Shown here piece after piece: positions 42,071-54,012 of a stretch of 64,000 nucleotides of DNA. Source of the stretch: Fistulifera solaris (taxonomy: Eukaryota; Bacillariophyta; Bacillariophyceae; Naviculales; Stauroneidaceae); assembly GCA_030295235.1 (NCBI GenBank), contig AP026157.1, forward strand, positions 372,001-436,000. Direction: 5' to 3'. Both the position numbers and the translations under genes were made by a program. The notes beneath the pieces were generated by a model. That model had not been told where the DNA came from, did not search any database, and saw nothing but the letters and a program-made list of their open reading frames with translations. Each line of letters starts with the position of its first letter. The first letter of the stretch is position 1.

Positions 42071-44731
42071 TCATACTTCCGACACATCAACCTTCTTTTC
42101 GTCCGACAATCCTTGTGCATTTTTGCCCCGAGACCCTCCATTTTGCACATCCAAAAAAGCGAATCGTTCTCGTCGGATTCTACGCCAGTGTTTCTTGCTA
42201 GCTTTTATTTCTTTTTGACGCTTCTCTTCTTCTTCCCGTTCTTTCTTATTGGGATCTACAATCAAATTAAACGCCTCCTGCGGTGCACTCATGAGCGAGT
42301 CCCATAAACTCTGACTCGCCTGTGTCTTTTCTTGATTGCGAAGGAGTTCCGCGGCTTTCACTTTGATCATAATCTCATTGGCTTCGTTGTGTTTTCCTTG
42401 TGCCTTGAGTGACTGAGTCAAGTATTTGTACAAATTCACAGTTTCGTGATGATCGGGTCCAATGTCAGGAGATTCGATTCGCAATCGAATCAGATGCTTG
42501 AAAATAAGTTCCGCCCAAACATCCAGGCCGTGCTTTAGAAAGATACCGGCTTCGGCAAAATAATCCAGGATTTGCTTTTCGTGATACCACTCCAAATTGT
42601 CCAGCGGAGTGTTCGCCACCGCTTCTTCAGCCATGACTATCAGCTCCGCCATGGTCTTGCGGTCCAGTCCATCCAAGGCATCAAATGGATCGTCAAACGT
42701 ATCTGTCTTGTACTCCAAACAGTGGCGATAATGCCGGAAACCCTCGACGCCACAAACCGTCCACATGGGCCAGATGTGGACCTGAATTTCACAAATGTGT
42801 TCTTTAATCTCCACATTGATGATACAGTCACGGTATCCGCCCGGTTTGGCGTCGTAGGCGGATTTTAATGATGACATTTTGACACGGCGGATCCAAGGGC
42901 CAAACGAATCACGTGCCAGTTCGAGCAGTGCCAAGAAACTGGGAAAATCCTTCACAACCAACAAGGCTCGACAGTAATCCGTTACTTTTAATAAATCGCC
43001 CTTGTACTTTTTCTCCGCTTTTCGAATGGCAGCATCGGCTTCTTTGATTGGTCCTACACCCACTTCTTCCATGCCCAAATTACCCGCTAATGCTTTGCAG
43101 ATTTCCACCAAAGTTGGTAGCACGGTCTCCGCTTTTTTGATCATGGAACGAGCCAAATCTGGGCTAGTCATTGTTTCATATTCCGGCAGCTTCTTTTGTG
43201 TCACTTCTTTGTCATGTTTTTCGTAGCCAGCATCTCCTGGATCATTGAGGCCCATCATACTGTTCAAATATGGATACACCGGATCGAGTTGCAATCGACG
43301 AAAGACCTCATCATACTTGTTGCGATCACGTAGTAAGCTACAAACCATGCGATAAAAGTCCCAAGAGTCTTTAATGATAGCGCGGCGCTTGGCAATGGCC
43401 TCGAGAGCTTCATCGTCGTCTTCGCCAGCATAGGCCCCGGCATGAACTCGTTGCGTCGTGTAGTAAATACCACCCGCGCCGCCACCATGTTTCTTTCCAC
43501 CCGGTAGTGCCCCAGCGCGAATCAGATTGTGCGAGTAGCCTGCCAAATTAAGATACTGATCCTCAAACTCGTCTAGTTCGTCTTCATTCAGTTTTTCCTT
43601 CATCCATTGGTTCCGTGACTGCAATGATGAACAACACGATCCAAGTGCTTGTCAGCATAGTTCTCAGAGTAGAAAATGACTATTTCTCTCTTTGATTTCA
43701 CAATACGCACCTTCGAGTTTTTATTCCTGTTCTTGGCCAACATAAGGTTCATGGCTTCCCACCACGCGGTCGCCGTGCGTTGCTCGCACGCCACCAAAGT
43801 CCCTACGCGGCCGTCCTCACCCACCACTTCGAGACCACGACGCGAACGATCCGGACTCGGCCGCGCCTGCACAATGCGCAGTTCTCGGATCAATTGGGTA
43901 CGATCCGTGCGCGTATGAGGTTCCGACATGAGACTGAGTTGCTGCGTCGATGTATCCAGACGATAAATGAGAATGCCTTCGGGGACACGATTGTACCGAT
44001 TCTTTTCCGATACTCTTTTTCTTTTGTCGAATCTTTTCTCGTTTTGTTTTAGCGTGTTCCTGGCGTGCCTTTTCGGCCGCCGCTTTTTGTGCGCGATACT
44101 CGATCATGGGATCGCTTGTCGTGACGGCTCCAGTGTCAGACTGCTTTCCGCAGCAGAACCACCCTTTCTTTGTTTGGGGCGCATCGACTTGTACAACGGC
44201 GGAAGGATTGGGACGTTCCGGCGGCGTCATGCGTGCACGCATCGTGTCGGTCGTTTTAATGCTGGAATCGTCCAGAAATTCATTCAAAAGGGCCACTGAC
44301 GCTTGTAATTCGATAGCATTCTGACCTTCGCCGTCTTTGGGAGGCCATGAATAAGCAGGATCGACAAAAGCCGCCTCGAGAATGGTTCCTGACGGGAAAG
44401 TGAGCGACAGAGAAGTCTCATCGGCGGCACTCTGTCGTTTTTGACCGTCCAAAACGGGTGGCGGATTGTTTCTGGTGCTTTTGGCGCTCGTTATTCTACT
44501 GGAAGTTCTCTCCAATAGATTGCTTTCTACGACCGAAATTTCATCTGCACTTTTCGTACACTCGTCATTATCTTGAGATGCAACTTGAAACACGCGAACT
44601 TGATCTGGCTCTACTTGCTGAATTTCTTCTTCGTCGTCCGACGCATCGTCGACCGATTCCTTGACAATCTTGGTCGATTTTCCGAGAAATAATTCCGTCA
44701 CCGAATCGAAAATGGAAGGTTCCGCAGCCAT
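42071..44731 (-). CDS. PH plus RelA/SpoT-like protein, 2 exons, ~855 aa, one frame break
   Basis: Exon 1 is 44731-43711 and exon 2 is 43618-42071; the 92-nt phase-0 intron has donor GTGCGT and acceptor TTGCAG. Exon 1 encodes a disordered region, a CC motif (KKGWFCCGKQ), a basic coiled coil and a PH-like domain (VPEGILIYRLDTSTQQLSL to TATAWWEAMNLML). The PH part is in another frame, with the switch at the T-run 44016-44020, one base longer than continuity needs. Exon 2 has a RelA/SpoT synthetase-like nucleotidyltransferase region (KVTDYCRALLVVKDFPSFL, KPGGYRDCIINVEI, HICEIQVHIWPMW). A TPR/kinesin-light-chain-like region (HHETVNLYKYLTQSLKAQGK) and a basic tail follow. Whether it makes (p)ppGpp or is a degenerate NTase is open. 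Confidence 0.72.
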
Positions 44732-46881
44732 CGTTTGTGTCGCTGAATTGAGTGTAAAGTAAGTGAAAGCTAAAAGAACGTATTAGCGTTGCCGCACAAC
44801 CAAATGCGGAAAGCATCCATGAAGCGCAATAGGCCGATGAATGAATTGAAAAGATAGGGGCAGTCTATGTATCCGTTGGCCTTGCTAAGTAATCTCGATT
44901 ACATAGTAAAGCATTGGACGTTCAACGGTTTGTCACTTGTAAGTGAATGATGGAGTGAAGTGCCGCATGACAAAAAATACTAAGTATAAAATTAGTCACG
45001 AGTACGATTGTCGCAGCATCAATGCATTTGTCCAATGTGTTGCCGAAAATTTAGTGTGACTGAAAATCAGTCAAGGGGTTGAAAATTTAGGTTAAACATT
45101 TTCTCTCTCAATTACGCTAACAAAAAGGCCGTTTGATACTGTTTGTCATTCGTCGATCAACAAATATAGCGTACCTCACGGTCGACTCAAATATTATAAG
45201 CAACTTTGTTCCGAAAAAAAGCAATTGACGCTCACGAAATTATTAGATGTAAAGGCCCGACCTAGAATTCTAAGTTACTCTGCAATGCACGATCTACCAT
45301 TCGATGTTTGCGTCAACAATCCGAACCTGATATCATTTTTCATGTGGTCTTGGGGAGCACTGTTTGACGTCTTACTCCTGCCAAGAGGCTCCTGCGCTTG
45401 TATGCAAGGATCAAGCATCAAACACCGAGCTCTATGCAAACTAAAGAATAAGAGATTTATTAGGCTATTGATTACGGAGTCACGTATTTATCTTGTTAGT
45501 TTATCGTTTATAACACATCTTAGTCGTAGAGTGAAACGGAAAATGAAGAGGAAAATGAACGGGGCCTAAAACTAAAACACAACGTGACACGTTACTCATG
45601 TTTGAAATATTGCGGTGCTTATCTCGTACCACCTAAGATTTTCGCCCTTCTCGAATACTCCGTACTTCGTAATGAACAATGAACACCGACCGCGCTGTTC
45701 GCTCTTCCAAGAGAAAACCATCATGGTCACGATGTCGCGAAGATGATGATTTTTGATTCGCGGAAATAAGATGCGACAGAGACACGATCTGGAGTCTTTC
45801 TTGAATGCACTACACTTTCATGTCGAATCACTCGGAAGCCCGAAACCTCTAGAATCGGAAGCCAAGGTTTCATTCGTTTGTCTTTTGTTATGCTTCGCAG
45901 TCCCGCGTATAACTCGCCTTAAGAGATCGCATTTCGTGTGTCTCAGGTCCCAGGGAGGAATAGAGGGTTTGTTTCTTGCCCACGCAGTCTGTGAACAAAA
46001 TGTACATTCTACACCTCACCGAGGCTTGCACCGAGGTTCCGCTTCCGCAGACGTCTTCGCAGAAAGACTCCAAGCGGCACGACTGCAATTCACAAGATGC
46101 ATAAATGCATAAATAAAAAACGGCAGGCAATAGGCAATTAAAAATTTATGGTTTTAATCCCTCTTAGTTATGAGTTATGCAAATAAGGAGGGCCAAGACT
46201 ACGGGTGATCTTGTACAATATGCTTGAACATATCATGTGAATGTCGTGTTCCTCAAAACTAAGTCCGCACTCCGCAAAACGAAAGAAATGCCAGGTCCCA
46301 CTGGATGGTCGAAATCGACAGAATACGGAATATAATAAGTTCTCATCCAGCTTCAGTAGAGAAAGGAGAAGAAGGAATTTATCGGCGATCTCCGCGTTCA
46401 CCGATCACTGTATTCAGTATTCACTCTTCTGATCGTCAAAGCGGCCACTCTACTTTTCTCTATTGTTAAAAAATGGAAGCACCTGCGTTATGCGCTGGAC
46501 TCACGATGTGTCTTGTCTACGTCGCTTGCCGTATTTGGAATCGTAGAATAACTAGCAACAACACTTGATAGTTTTAGTTATTTCTAAACTTCAGTTAGTC
46601 CGATCTCCCGTGTAGAAACATTATTGAAGTTTAGGGAAACCTGTCTTTCAGTGTCTCACTTTCCGGACCAAAAGACTAAGCCCTTTCTTCTACTGGATTC
46701 GGTTTTGGTGTTTTTGCGTTTCTGCACAGTTGACTCTTTCTGCTTCTCTACAACGACATTCCCACACGAATTCAACCAACTTTTTTCACCCGAAACATCA
46801 CACAAAATACAAAAAATTATCAACGACTCCATTCATTTCCTTTTTTCATCAGCATACCGAAGCAAGTTGCTACAATTCAAC
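44732..46881. other. Divergent intergenic region, 2.15 kb
   Basis: Lies between divergently transcribed genes. Palindrome copy at 45055-45076, TACTCCGTA at 45656-45664 and a TACGGAGT near 45474. An ORF at 45225-45569 has no supportive features. Confidence 0.45.
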
Positions 46882-47403
46882 ATGACATCCTTCCTCTACT
46901 CATCACACGAAGATCAAGAAGTCGGATCCTTCTTCTGTCAAGCTCCTCCGGAGAAGATTGAAAGCACACGAAAGCTCAACGGTGATTCTTTCCCTCGTAG
47001 ACCCGTGACGATGAGCAAGCTGGATTCTCTCACCAAGCCACCAAGATGTCAGACTCCTCGACTGCTGATAACGCCTTACAGTGACGATGTCTTTGACGAT
47101 GAGAACGATGATAACATTTCTACAGAAATTACCGAACCGGAAGCAACACCGTGGCTGTTTCGACCGATCGCCCCACCCGATGACTCGGCGGAGTACGATC
47201 TCAACGAGCACGATACATTTCAGCACGTTGAAGAAGAAGACGAGATGTGGGATGCGTTTTTGACCGGAATACCTATGGAAATTGAAGTTGATCCAAGGTA
47301 TTGTATCGAAGAGGTGGACGAACAAGATAATCTCGATCGAATGCTGATTGCACTGCACGCACAAAGTCAGCAGCTGATAGATATGCCTAGGCGAAAATAT
47401 TAG
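46882..47403 (+). CDS. Small acidic hypothetical protein, 173 aa
   Basis: The ATG at 46882 (MTSFLYSSHEDQEVGSFF) is preferred. The frame is open further upstream, but that part looks like UTR translation. Very acidic: DDVFDDENDDNISTEITEPE, EHDTFQHVEEEDEMWDAFL, and EVDEQDNLDRMLIALHA. It has SP/TP-like sites and no membrane segment or known domain. Short linear motifs such as MWDAFL resemble transactivation-type acidic/aromatic motifs, but that is speculation. A real gene is plausible from the clean open frame and composition. Confidence 0.5.
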   Translation: MTSFLYSSHEDQEVGSFFCQAPPEKIESTRKLNGDSFPRRPVTMSKLDSLTKPPRCQTPRLLITPYSDDVFDDENDDNISTEITEPEATPWLFRPIAPPDDSAEYDLNEHDTFQHVEEEDEMWDAFLTGIPMEIEVDPRYCIEEVDEQDNLDRMLIALHAQSQQLIDMPRRKY

Positions 47404-48963
47404 AAGCCAGGCACATGTGTTTAATCTGCAGCGCTATTCGGCTTTTGTACATTTCATAAATTTATAAAGTTAGTTTTGCTTTTCTTAGCTGATTCTCTAT
47501 TTCGCGAGGAACGTTGTTAATCGTCCGCTCATGATATGCTGCGACAATGTCTACTTTCGAGGGTCAAAGTTACAACGATACGAATCGAGAGCAATAGCTA
47601 TGCTGGGTGATGAATTATTTTGACGTTAGCGCAAGAGCTCTCTTCCGAATAGAACCTATCTCGCTCTCGAACCGTCTACTCTTTTAGATCGTCGGCAAAA
47701 GATGAATACTCAGGCAAATCGGAAAGCTCAGTGAGGTTAATACTTCAAAACAGCTAAATCGTAGCTTCTCGTTTCGACGACGTCGCTTGAAGGACTGTGA
47801 ATCATTTCATTCTCAAACAAGAACTTCCGTTTAAATTGTCGCGAATACCATTCTTTTTATTCCAGTCGATGATAGATGCAACTTTGGTCTCTCCTTACAT
47901 CACATTGTGTCGGTTGAAAACCTGTTGGCTCTATTCAATTGCAGCGATAGCAATCACGACACTCGACGCACGCATGAGCATAGTCGATAGCACAAAATTT
48001 TCTGAAAAGAATCAATTTGCTTTTTGTCAAATCGTTGCGTAAAACAGTGGTTGACTCCATTTCTTGAATTAAACATGATTTCTTATTCGTCTGTCTCCTA
48101 GCAGGCGAATGAGGCGATGCGAAGCGAAAAAATAGGTGCATTATCTTGCTTGCTGATTGCATTCCTAAAAACAAATTTTATAGTCTTTTGCGATCCTCGA
48201 CACTCATTTAAGTATCAAAAATATCCCTTTTATTTCGTTGAAAAGAGAATCAGAATTATAGCAGCGTTCTAAAACGCTCTTTGGGTTCGGCAGCGCTCAT
48301 CCGCTTCATCGATCGAACAGAGAACCTACTACGTTGCTTTTGCTTTCTTGAAGAAAGGACTGTTGCACCAACCAAGCAGTGTGTCGCAATGAGTTGTTAC
48401 TTTTCCTTACTAACAAAGAAATAAGTTTGTTGGTTGATAAGAGAAGGAAGCGCATTCGACAACAACATTATCAGCAGCACCGGGCACCGCAGACACGTTG
48501 CGGTGTAATCGGCGCGGACAATCGTGATTCGAGACATAAACCAGTCTTGTCGAAAAGTAATCTACACATTAGTCTATAGTACCACGTCATTCACCCACTC
48601 GAAAGGATAGTGCGAACCTACTAACATGATCAGCGCGTTACAAATGATGCTGAAAACGATCGAAATGAACTAAGAATAAAGGCTGCTCGTATCAAGCTAT
48701 GAAAAGAGCAAGAATTAGACAATAGTACTATGGGCAGTTGCTCGGATGAATTCATTCAAACAACCAACGTTCCGCGTGTGAGAGCGAGATCCGGTTCTCG
48801 ATACAAAGACAAATGTTTTAGTCAGTTCATTTCTGATGCGTTTGCTACTAAGGCATAAAAGACAACAGCGCAGCACATGCTACGTTTCCAAGCCACGCCG
48901 CAATCAGCAACGATCATCGCGAGTCTCGAATCAGATTTTAGAACAACTCAGATCACCAGTCAT
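47404..48963. other. Convergent intergenic region
   Basis: About 1.56 kb between the ends of two convergent genes. Short ORFs only, none supported. No repeats recognised. Confidence 0.45.
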
Positions 48964-51095
48964 CTACAGATTTGGCGCCACCACGCGTATCACTTCTATT
49001 TCGCTGTCGTCGTCATCATCATCATCATCATCATCGACCTTTTCGTCATGCAGTGGAGGCACTTTGTGCATCGAATCACGATTCTCGACAGGAATATCCA
49101 GGCTTCCCATGATAGACGACAGAGTGAGAGGATCCGTCCAGATTTCCTGGTTGCGGTGAAGCTCCAAATCGCGTTCTACTCCCGGTGCAATGTCAGGAAG
49201 CGGCCCAAGTGAAGCTGACTCCGTTGTCGCCTCGTTAGCATCAACGTCCTGGACCGCTGACGTTTTTAGGGACTCGCAGTGCGCCCGAACCTTTCCAAGG
49301 TCGATTTTAATTCTTCATTACTTGTCCACAACATAAAGTATTTTCGTTCCGTAGGGCACCGACACATGAAATGACTGTGACGCAAGCAGCTCACTTTCGA
49401 CTGACTACACTGGCACGCCACTGCCGAAGAAAAGCATACGTGTTTGCAGAAATGACACAAGCGTCGATCATCGTAACTGGCACTCTTTTCGTCAAGTTGG
49501 TCTAAACTGTTGCGAGGAAGCGCAATGACATCTGACACATCACGCACGCCATCATCGCTTAGCTTTTTGCGCAAACGGAGCTCTTCTTCAACAACACGCT
49601 CCAATTCATTCAATAAACGACGGCAGGTTGAGTAGGATTTCACGTCTTCGAGATGATTGGCCATTGTAAAGGTCAGACGGTCCTGCGAGAATACAGCTGG
49701 CCGTCTAAAGGAGCGATAGCGTTCGTTCGCTTCAGAACCATAAGAAATCCAATCAGGAGTTGCAAAGTTCACAGCTTCGCCTACATTCGGGCCAAGACTA
49801 AAGCCAGAATGAAACGCTCTAGGAAACGTAACCTATTACATGAATGATAACAAGGTGAGCCGAGACAGTGTGACATGGATGCGACCCAAACATTGCTTAC
49901 TCACAACAAATTCTCCCTCGTACTGTAATAGCTTACTGACCACCACGTCTGCATGTTGAAGGAGCCGTGGACTAAACATGGTAGTAATGTGATGAAGCAA
50001 ATCCGGATCATCTCTCATTTTCATGGAAAGATAGTTCTTGAAGACACGCTCGAGACCTTCCGCCGCCTTCTTCTCCCCTGGAACACCGTACCACTGCTTG
50101 GGTGCGCCTTTGTGGTGATAGTTGATGCTGTACATGTAGTTATCTTCATTGTGCCAGCAAAATGTCGTAAACAACGAACCAAAATACATCCACGGGCAAT
50201 TGACACCATTGATACCGACTTTGACATACCGCAAAACGCTTCCCGGTGCACTCGGAATATTGTTGAGATTCCACCACGTCTCTTTGTAATAATCTTCCGT
50301 TCCAAATTTCGGTTCCGGCAAATGCATCTTTTCGGCGTTTCGGGTTCCGTGCACACTCCGGCCTCGTTCCGACAGCGGAAAGCCCGATCCAAAGTCATGC
50401 GTATCGACATCGTTCCCGTATTCAACCGCCACTTCTTTCGTGTGCGTCTCAACAACATCCCAGTAATCCCGCTCTAAGTTATCCGGTGTAAATTGTCGAC
50501 GACCTTCGCTCGTGTGACGAGCCAACAAGTCATGATCCGGATAGTGTGTATTCTTCCACGCTTTCGTGCGTTCACTCGAAACCTGCAAATACTCCTTCGC
50601 GGCGTAATCATTGCCATCCCCGAAGCTAACACCTTCTTGCAATCGATGCAGCATTTGCAATTTCGTAGCGAACGTTTTCGGATTTCGATCAATATCAATG
50701 CCTGTAGCGGGGAAACGCGATAGATAAGAGAGAAAGAACTTGAGAGACGAAGAAAGTAGAAATAAAAATAAATGCCTCTCTCACCTGTGAAACTTACCAA
50801 AATAGCGAGAAGGATTCCATCCTTTCGGAGGCACGATCTTACAAATACCGTAACGTTCCGCGACTCCCTGTATCTTGGCAATATAATCCAGCGGATTGCC
50901 TTCCATTTCTTCGACTGTAGGAAAGAAGGCGGGAGCCCACGGAATATGGAGTTTCCCTTGCCGCGTGCGATCGAGTTTGGAATTTTGGATGGCTTGCGCC
51001 AAATAGCGTTCTTCCGTCGCGGTCGCAAATTGAAAGTAACTCGGAGGACGCCTTCGGCGACGCTTTGCGGCGCGGTGATTCGCGGTGCTGCTCAT
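48964..51095 (-). CDS. Compact KDM5-type JmjC histone demethylase, 3 exons, ~654 aa
   Basis: Exon 1 is 51095-50798 with JmjN (WAPAFFPTVEEMEGNPLDYI, YGICKIVPPKGW). Exon 2 is 50701-49905 with most of JmjC, including the HxE iron ligands in FCWHNEDNYMYSINYHHKG and KQWYGVPGEKKAAEGLE. Exon 3 starts at 49832 with VTFPRAFHSGF (third iron-ligand His) and carries the C5HC2 zinc finger (LCHFCKHVCFSSAVACQCS to HFMCRCP). Introns: 50797-50702 (GTAAGT) and 49904-49833 (GTGAGT). The order JmjN-JmjC-C5HC2 without ARID or PHD fits a reduced KDM5/JARID1, which removes methyl groups from H3K4. The frame changes at the G-run 49269-49271, one base short for continuity. The tail then includes a poly-Asp tract from a CAT/GAT microsatellite near 49.02 kb. 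Confidence 0.85.
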
Positions 51096-52362
51096 TCTAG
51101 TGAGTTTTTGTTTTATGAAATCAGTAGGATAATAAATGAATTACAAAGGTCGAATAGACATGCAAAGTTGATATCCCAAATGCAAAAAGACTTTAGCGAC
51201 AACTATGACAGGTCCGGCGAAATACGCGTGCAAGTGTGGACTTTTTGCGGCTTCCATTATTTCACCGCCAAAGTCCGCACTGTGTCCGCATGATTGACTA
51301 TGCAGGAAAGTGTTGCTTCTCTCGGAAAAGAATGGCCGTGCGGTATTCGCACAAATCCCAAATCATCCGAACCGAACTTTGGCCAAACGGACAGACGGCA
51401 AATGAAGTCGGACGTCGGCCGGACGCCTCGGACGACGACAGGCAAACCAAAAACACCCTCTTCAGAATTTCTGGATGAATCACCGAATGTCTGTAATCTG
51501 GAACTTCCACCAAACCTCTGTGTGAAGCGAAACTTCGACGTGTAGAAAATCTCTCTGTAACGCAAAACAACAAATCCAGATTTTCTGGAACATACACAGA
51601 AATTCTGAATGAATAAAAACACCCATGGTCCAGAATTTCTGGACCAGGCACAATTTTGTGCAACACGAAGATAAACAGTTCCAGAAATTCGGGAACGTCC
51701 ACCAAATCTCTTTGTGTTGCAAATCAACGATTCCAGAATATCTGGAACGTGCAGAAATTGAACTGTGACGCGAATCAACAATTCCAGATTTTCTGGAATA
51801 TACACAGAAATTCTGAATGATTAAAACAACGATGGTCCAGAATTTCTGGACCAGGCACAATTTTGTGCAAGACGAAAATAAACAGTTCCAGAAATTCGGG
51901 AACGTCCACCAAATCTCTTTGTGACGCAAATCCACGATTCCAGAATATCTGGATCGTGCAGAAAAATCTCTCTGTGACGCGAATCAACAATTCCAGATTT
52001 TCTGGAACATACATAGAAATTCTGAATGATTAAAAATACCGATGGTCCAGAATTTCTGGACCAGGCACAATTTTGTGCAACACGAAGATGAACAGTTCCA
52101 GAAACTCGGGAACGTCGACCAAATCTCTTTGTGACGCAAATCCACGATTCCAGAATATCTGGATCGTGCAGAAAATCTCTCTGTGACGCGAATCAACAAT
52201 TCCAGATTTTCTGGACCAGGCACAATTTTGTGCAACACGAAGATAAACAATTCCAAACTCTCGTTTACAAAATCTCTGTTCCATAAAAAGCACTTTTTCC
52301 AGAATTTCTGGAATTTACTCTTGACTGACTCATGACTTAAATGCAGTTATTGCGAAAATCTC
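51096..52362. other. Intergenic, mostly satellite
   Basis: Upstream of the KDM5-type gene. The tandem array at 51.46-52.32 kb is listed separately. A palindrome-like copy lies at 52329-52352, just before the pseudouridine synthase. Confidence 0.5.
51460..52318 (+). repeat. Second satellite, ~208-bp higher-order unit of four ~52-bp monomers
   Basis: Four monomer types alternate: TTCCAGAATTTCTGGACC (followed by AGGCACAATTTTGTGCAA), TTCCAGAAATTCGGGAACG, TTCCAGAATATCTGGATCG and TTCCAGATTTTCTGGAACA. The TGGTCCAGAATTTCTGG monomer recurs at ~51628, ~51835 and ~52044, a period of about 208 bp. Same orientation, monomer length and palindromic core as the 38.6-41.35 kb array, but clearly diverged in spacers. 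Confidence 0.9.
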
Positions 52363-53315
52363 ATGTTCTGCCTTTACTGCTGCCAACCACAAACACAAAC
52401 GCAAAGAAATATGTTATCGATCAATTTAACCATAACATCATTGCTCCTACTTCTGTTAAAACTGCAATCAATTAACAGTTTACATATCCCTATTATTTAC
52501 GAGTCAAAAGATTTCTTGGCGATCAACAAACCATCGGGAATTCCTTATCATTCGACGACCGACGAATTGGGCATCGTAGCACTCGTTCGACAGCAATACA
52601 ATCAAGAACATCCGACAGCGCGATTATACAGTGTTCATCGACTGGATCGAGTGACATCGGGCATCTTGTTGTTGGCGAAAACTCCAGAGGCGGCTCGAGA
52701 ATTAACCCGCTTGTTTCGAGAAAAGAATATTGTCAAATATTATACGGCACTCTCGTATCACAAAGCGACACAGAAAAAGCAGGGATGGATCCAAGGAGGA
52801 ATGGAACGCGGGCGACGCAAGTCGTGGATGTTAGTGCGCGAGTAGTGTTTGCTCAAACGCGATTCTTTAGTGCGGGCTTGGGGCAGTTGAGTGCTGCGGA
52901 TGGTTTGGCTCCATTATCTCTATCCAATTCGAAGGAAACCGCACCTTTGGCACCCCGTACCTTGTTGCTGTTGCGACCGTACACCGGAAAAACGCATCAG
53001 TTGCGTGTCGCTGCAAAAAGTGTTGGCTTACCGCTCGCGGGCGATCCCGTCTACAAGGATCGCTACGATTCATCGGCGACACTAGATCGAACCTATTTGC
53101 ATGCGACTGCTTTGGAGATTCCTGCGTCAAAAGATGATACTTCTATATGTTTCCCAGAAAGCATATCATTGTGGTGCCCGCCGCCGTTTGCACACTTTTG
53201 GCAGAACGAGAAAGAGTTCAACGAGGTTCTACAACGTTTGGTGGACAAGCATTGCGAGTCGGCAGAGCTGCGTGCTCTTTGTCGCGGGCCGTATCACGAA
53301 GAGATCTCGCCATGA
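52363..53315 (+). CDS. RluA-family pseudouridine synthase, ~317 aa, one frame break
   Basis: Converts uridine to pseudouridine in RNA. The N-terminus is hydrophobic (MLSINLTITSLLLLLLKLQS, from an internal Met at 52411), so it may be organelle- or ER-targeted. Domain motifs: FLAINKPSGIPYHST, the catalytic Asp in YSVHRLDRVTSGILLLAKT, and FREKNIVKYYTALS. In the second part, LRPYTGKTHQLRVAAKSVG and LPLAGDPVYKDRY. The frame changes at about 52838-52846, where one base is missing for continuity; here no clear homopolymer is involved. Both halves remain typical of the family. RNA substrate unknown. Confidence 0.8.
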
Positions 53316-54012
53316 AAGGAAATACATCTGAACTGTTACTTTGGTGCTCAGCCGACAGGATCTTTGGAACAGGCATTTCGAAATTTGTGAAAAAGCTCGG
53401 CGTTTGGGAAGTACTTTAGTGATGGCCAGTCGGAGTAGAGGCTACTAGAGGTTTGTCGGTGGTCGGCGGCCGTTCCGCTTGTTATAGCTAAAACACGTGT
53501 TGATGATGGGGTCACGATTGCACGGAAAGTTCTTGGTTCGAATGGCCGATCCATCGGCGGAGCACATCAAGAGAGGACGAGAAAATCACTCTCGGTTCGT
53601 GGCTAGATTGCGCAAAACCACTGTGACGTCATTTTGAGTCGTGAAGTGCTGTCACGCTTACACTCCGAGTACTTTGATACCCTCTTTGTGTACTCAACGA
53701 TTCCCGCGGTGTCTGTCGGTACGGCGCCTTTCTCGTGCCCTTAATTATTGAATACTTATGGATAGGCACGGATCTCCACACAGAAAGTACCAACGAGAGC
53801 GAGCCGACTACAGTAACTATGGTACAAATCCAATCGAACCTTTCGAACGGATATCGGAGACAATTCCGGTGAACCTTGAGCGCACTTTGAGAAATTTCTC
53901 GTTTCACTAAAAGCGTCCGTTCCTTCCTTCATTTGTGCTCACCTCCTTTGAGGCAGTATTGTTTGATTGAATGGAACATCACCTCTGACACCATCACCCC
54001 ATTGATCCAATC
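53316..54012. other. Intergenic, nothing recognised
   Basis: About 700 bp between two plus-strand genes. ORFs on the minus strand are not supported. Confidence 0.45.
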
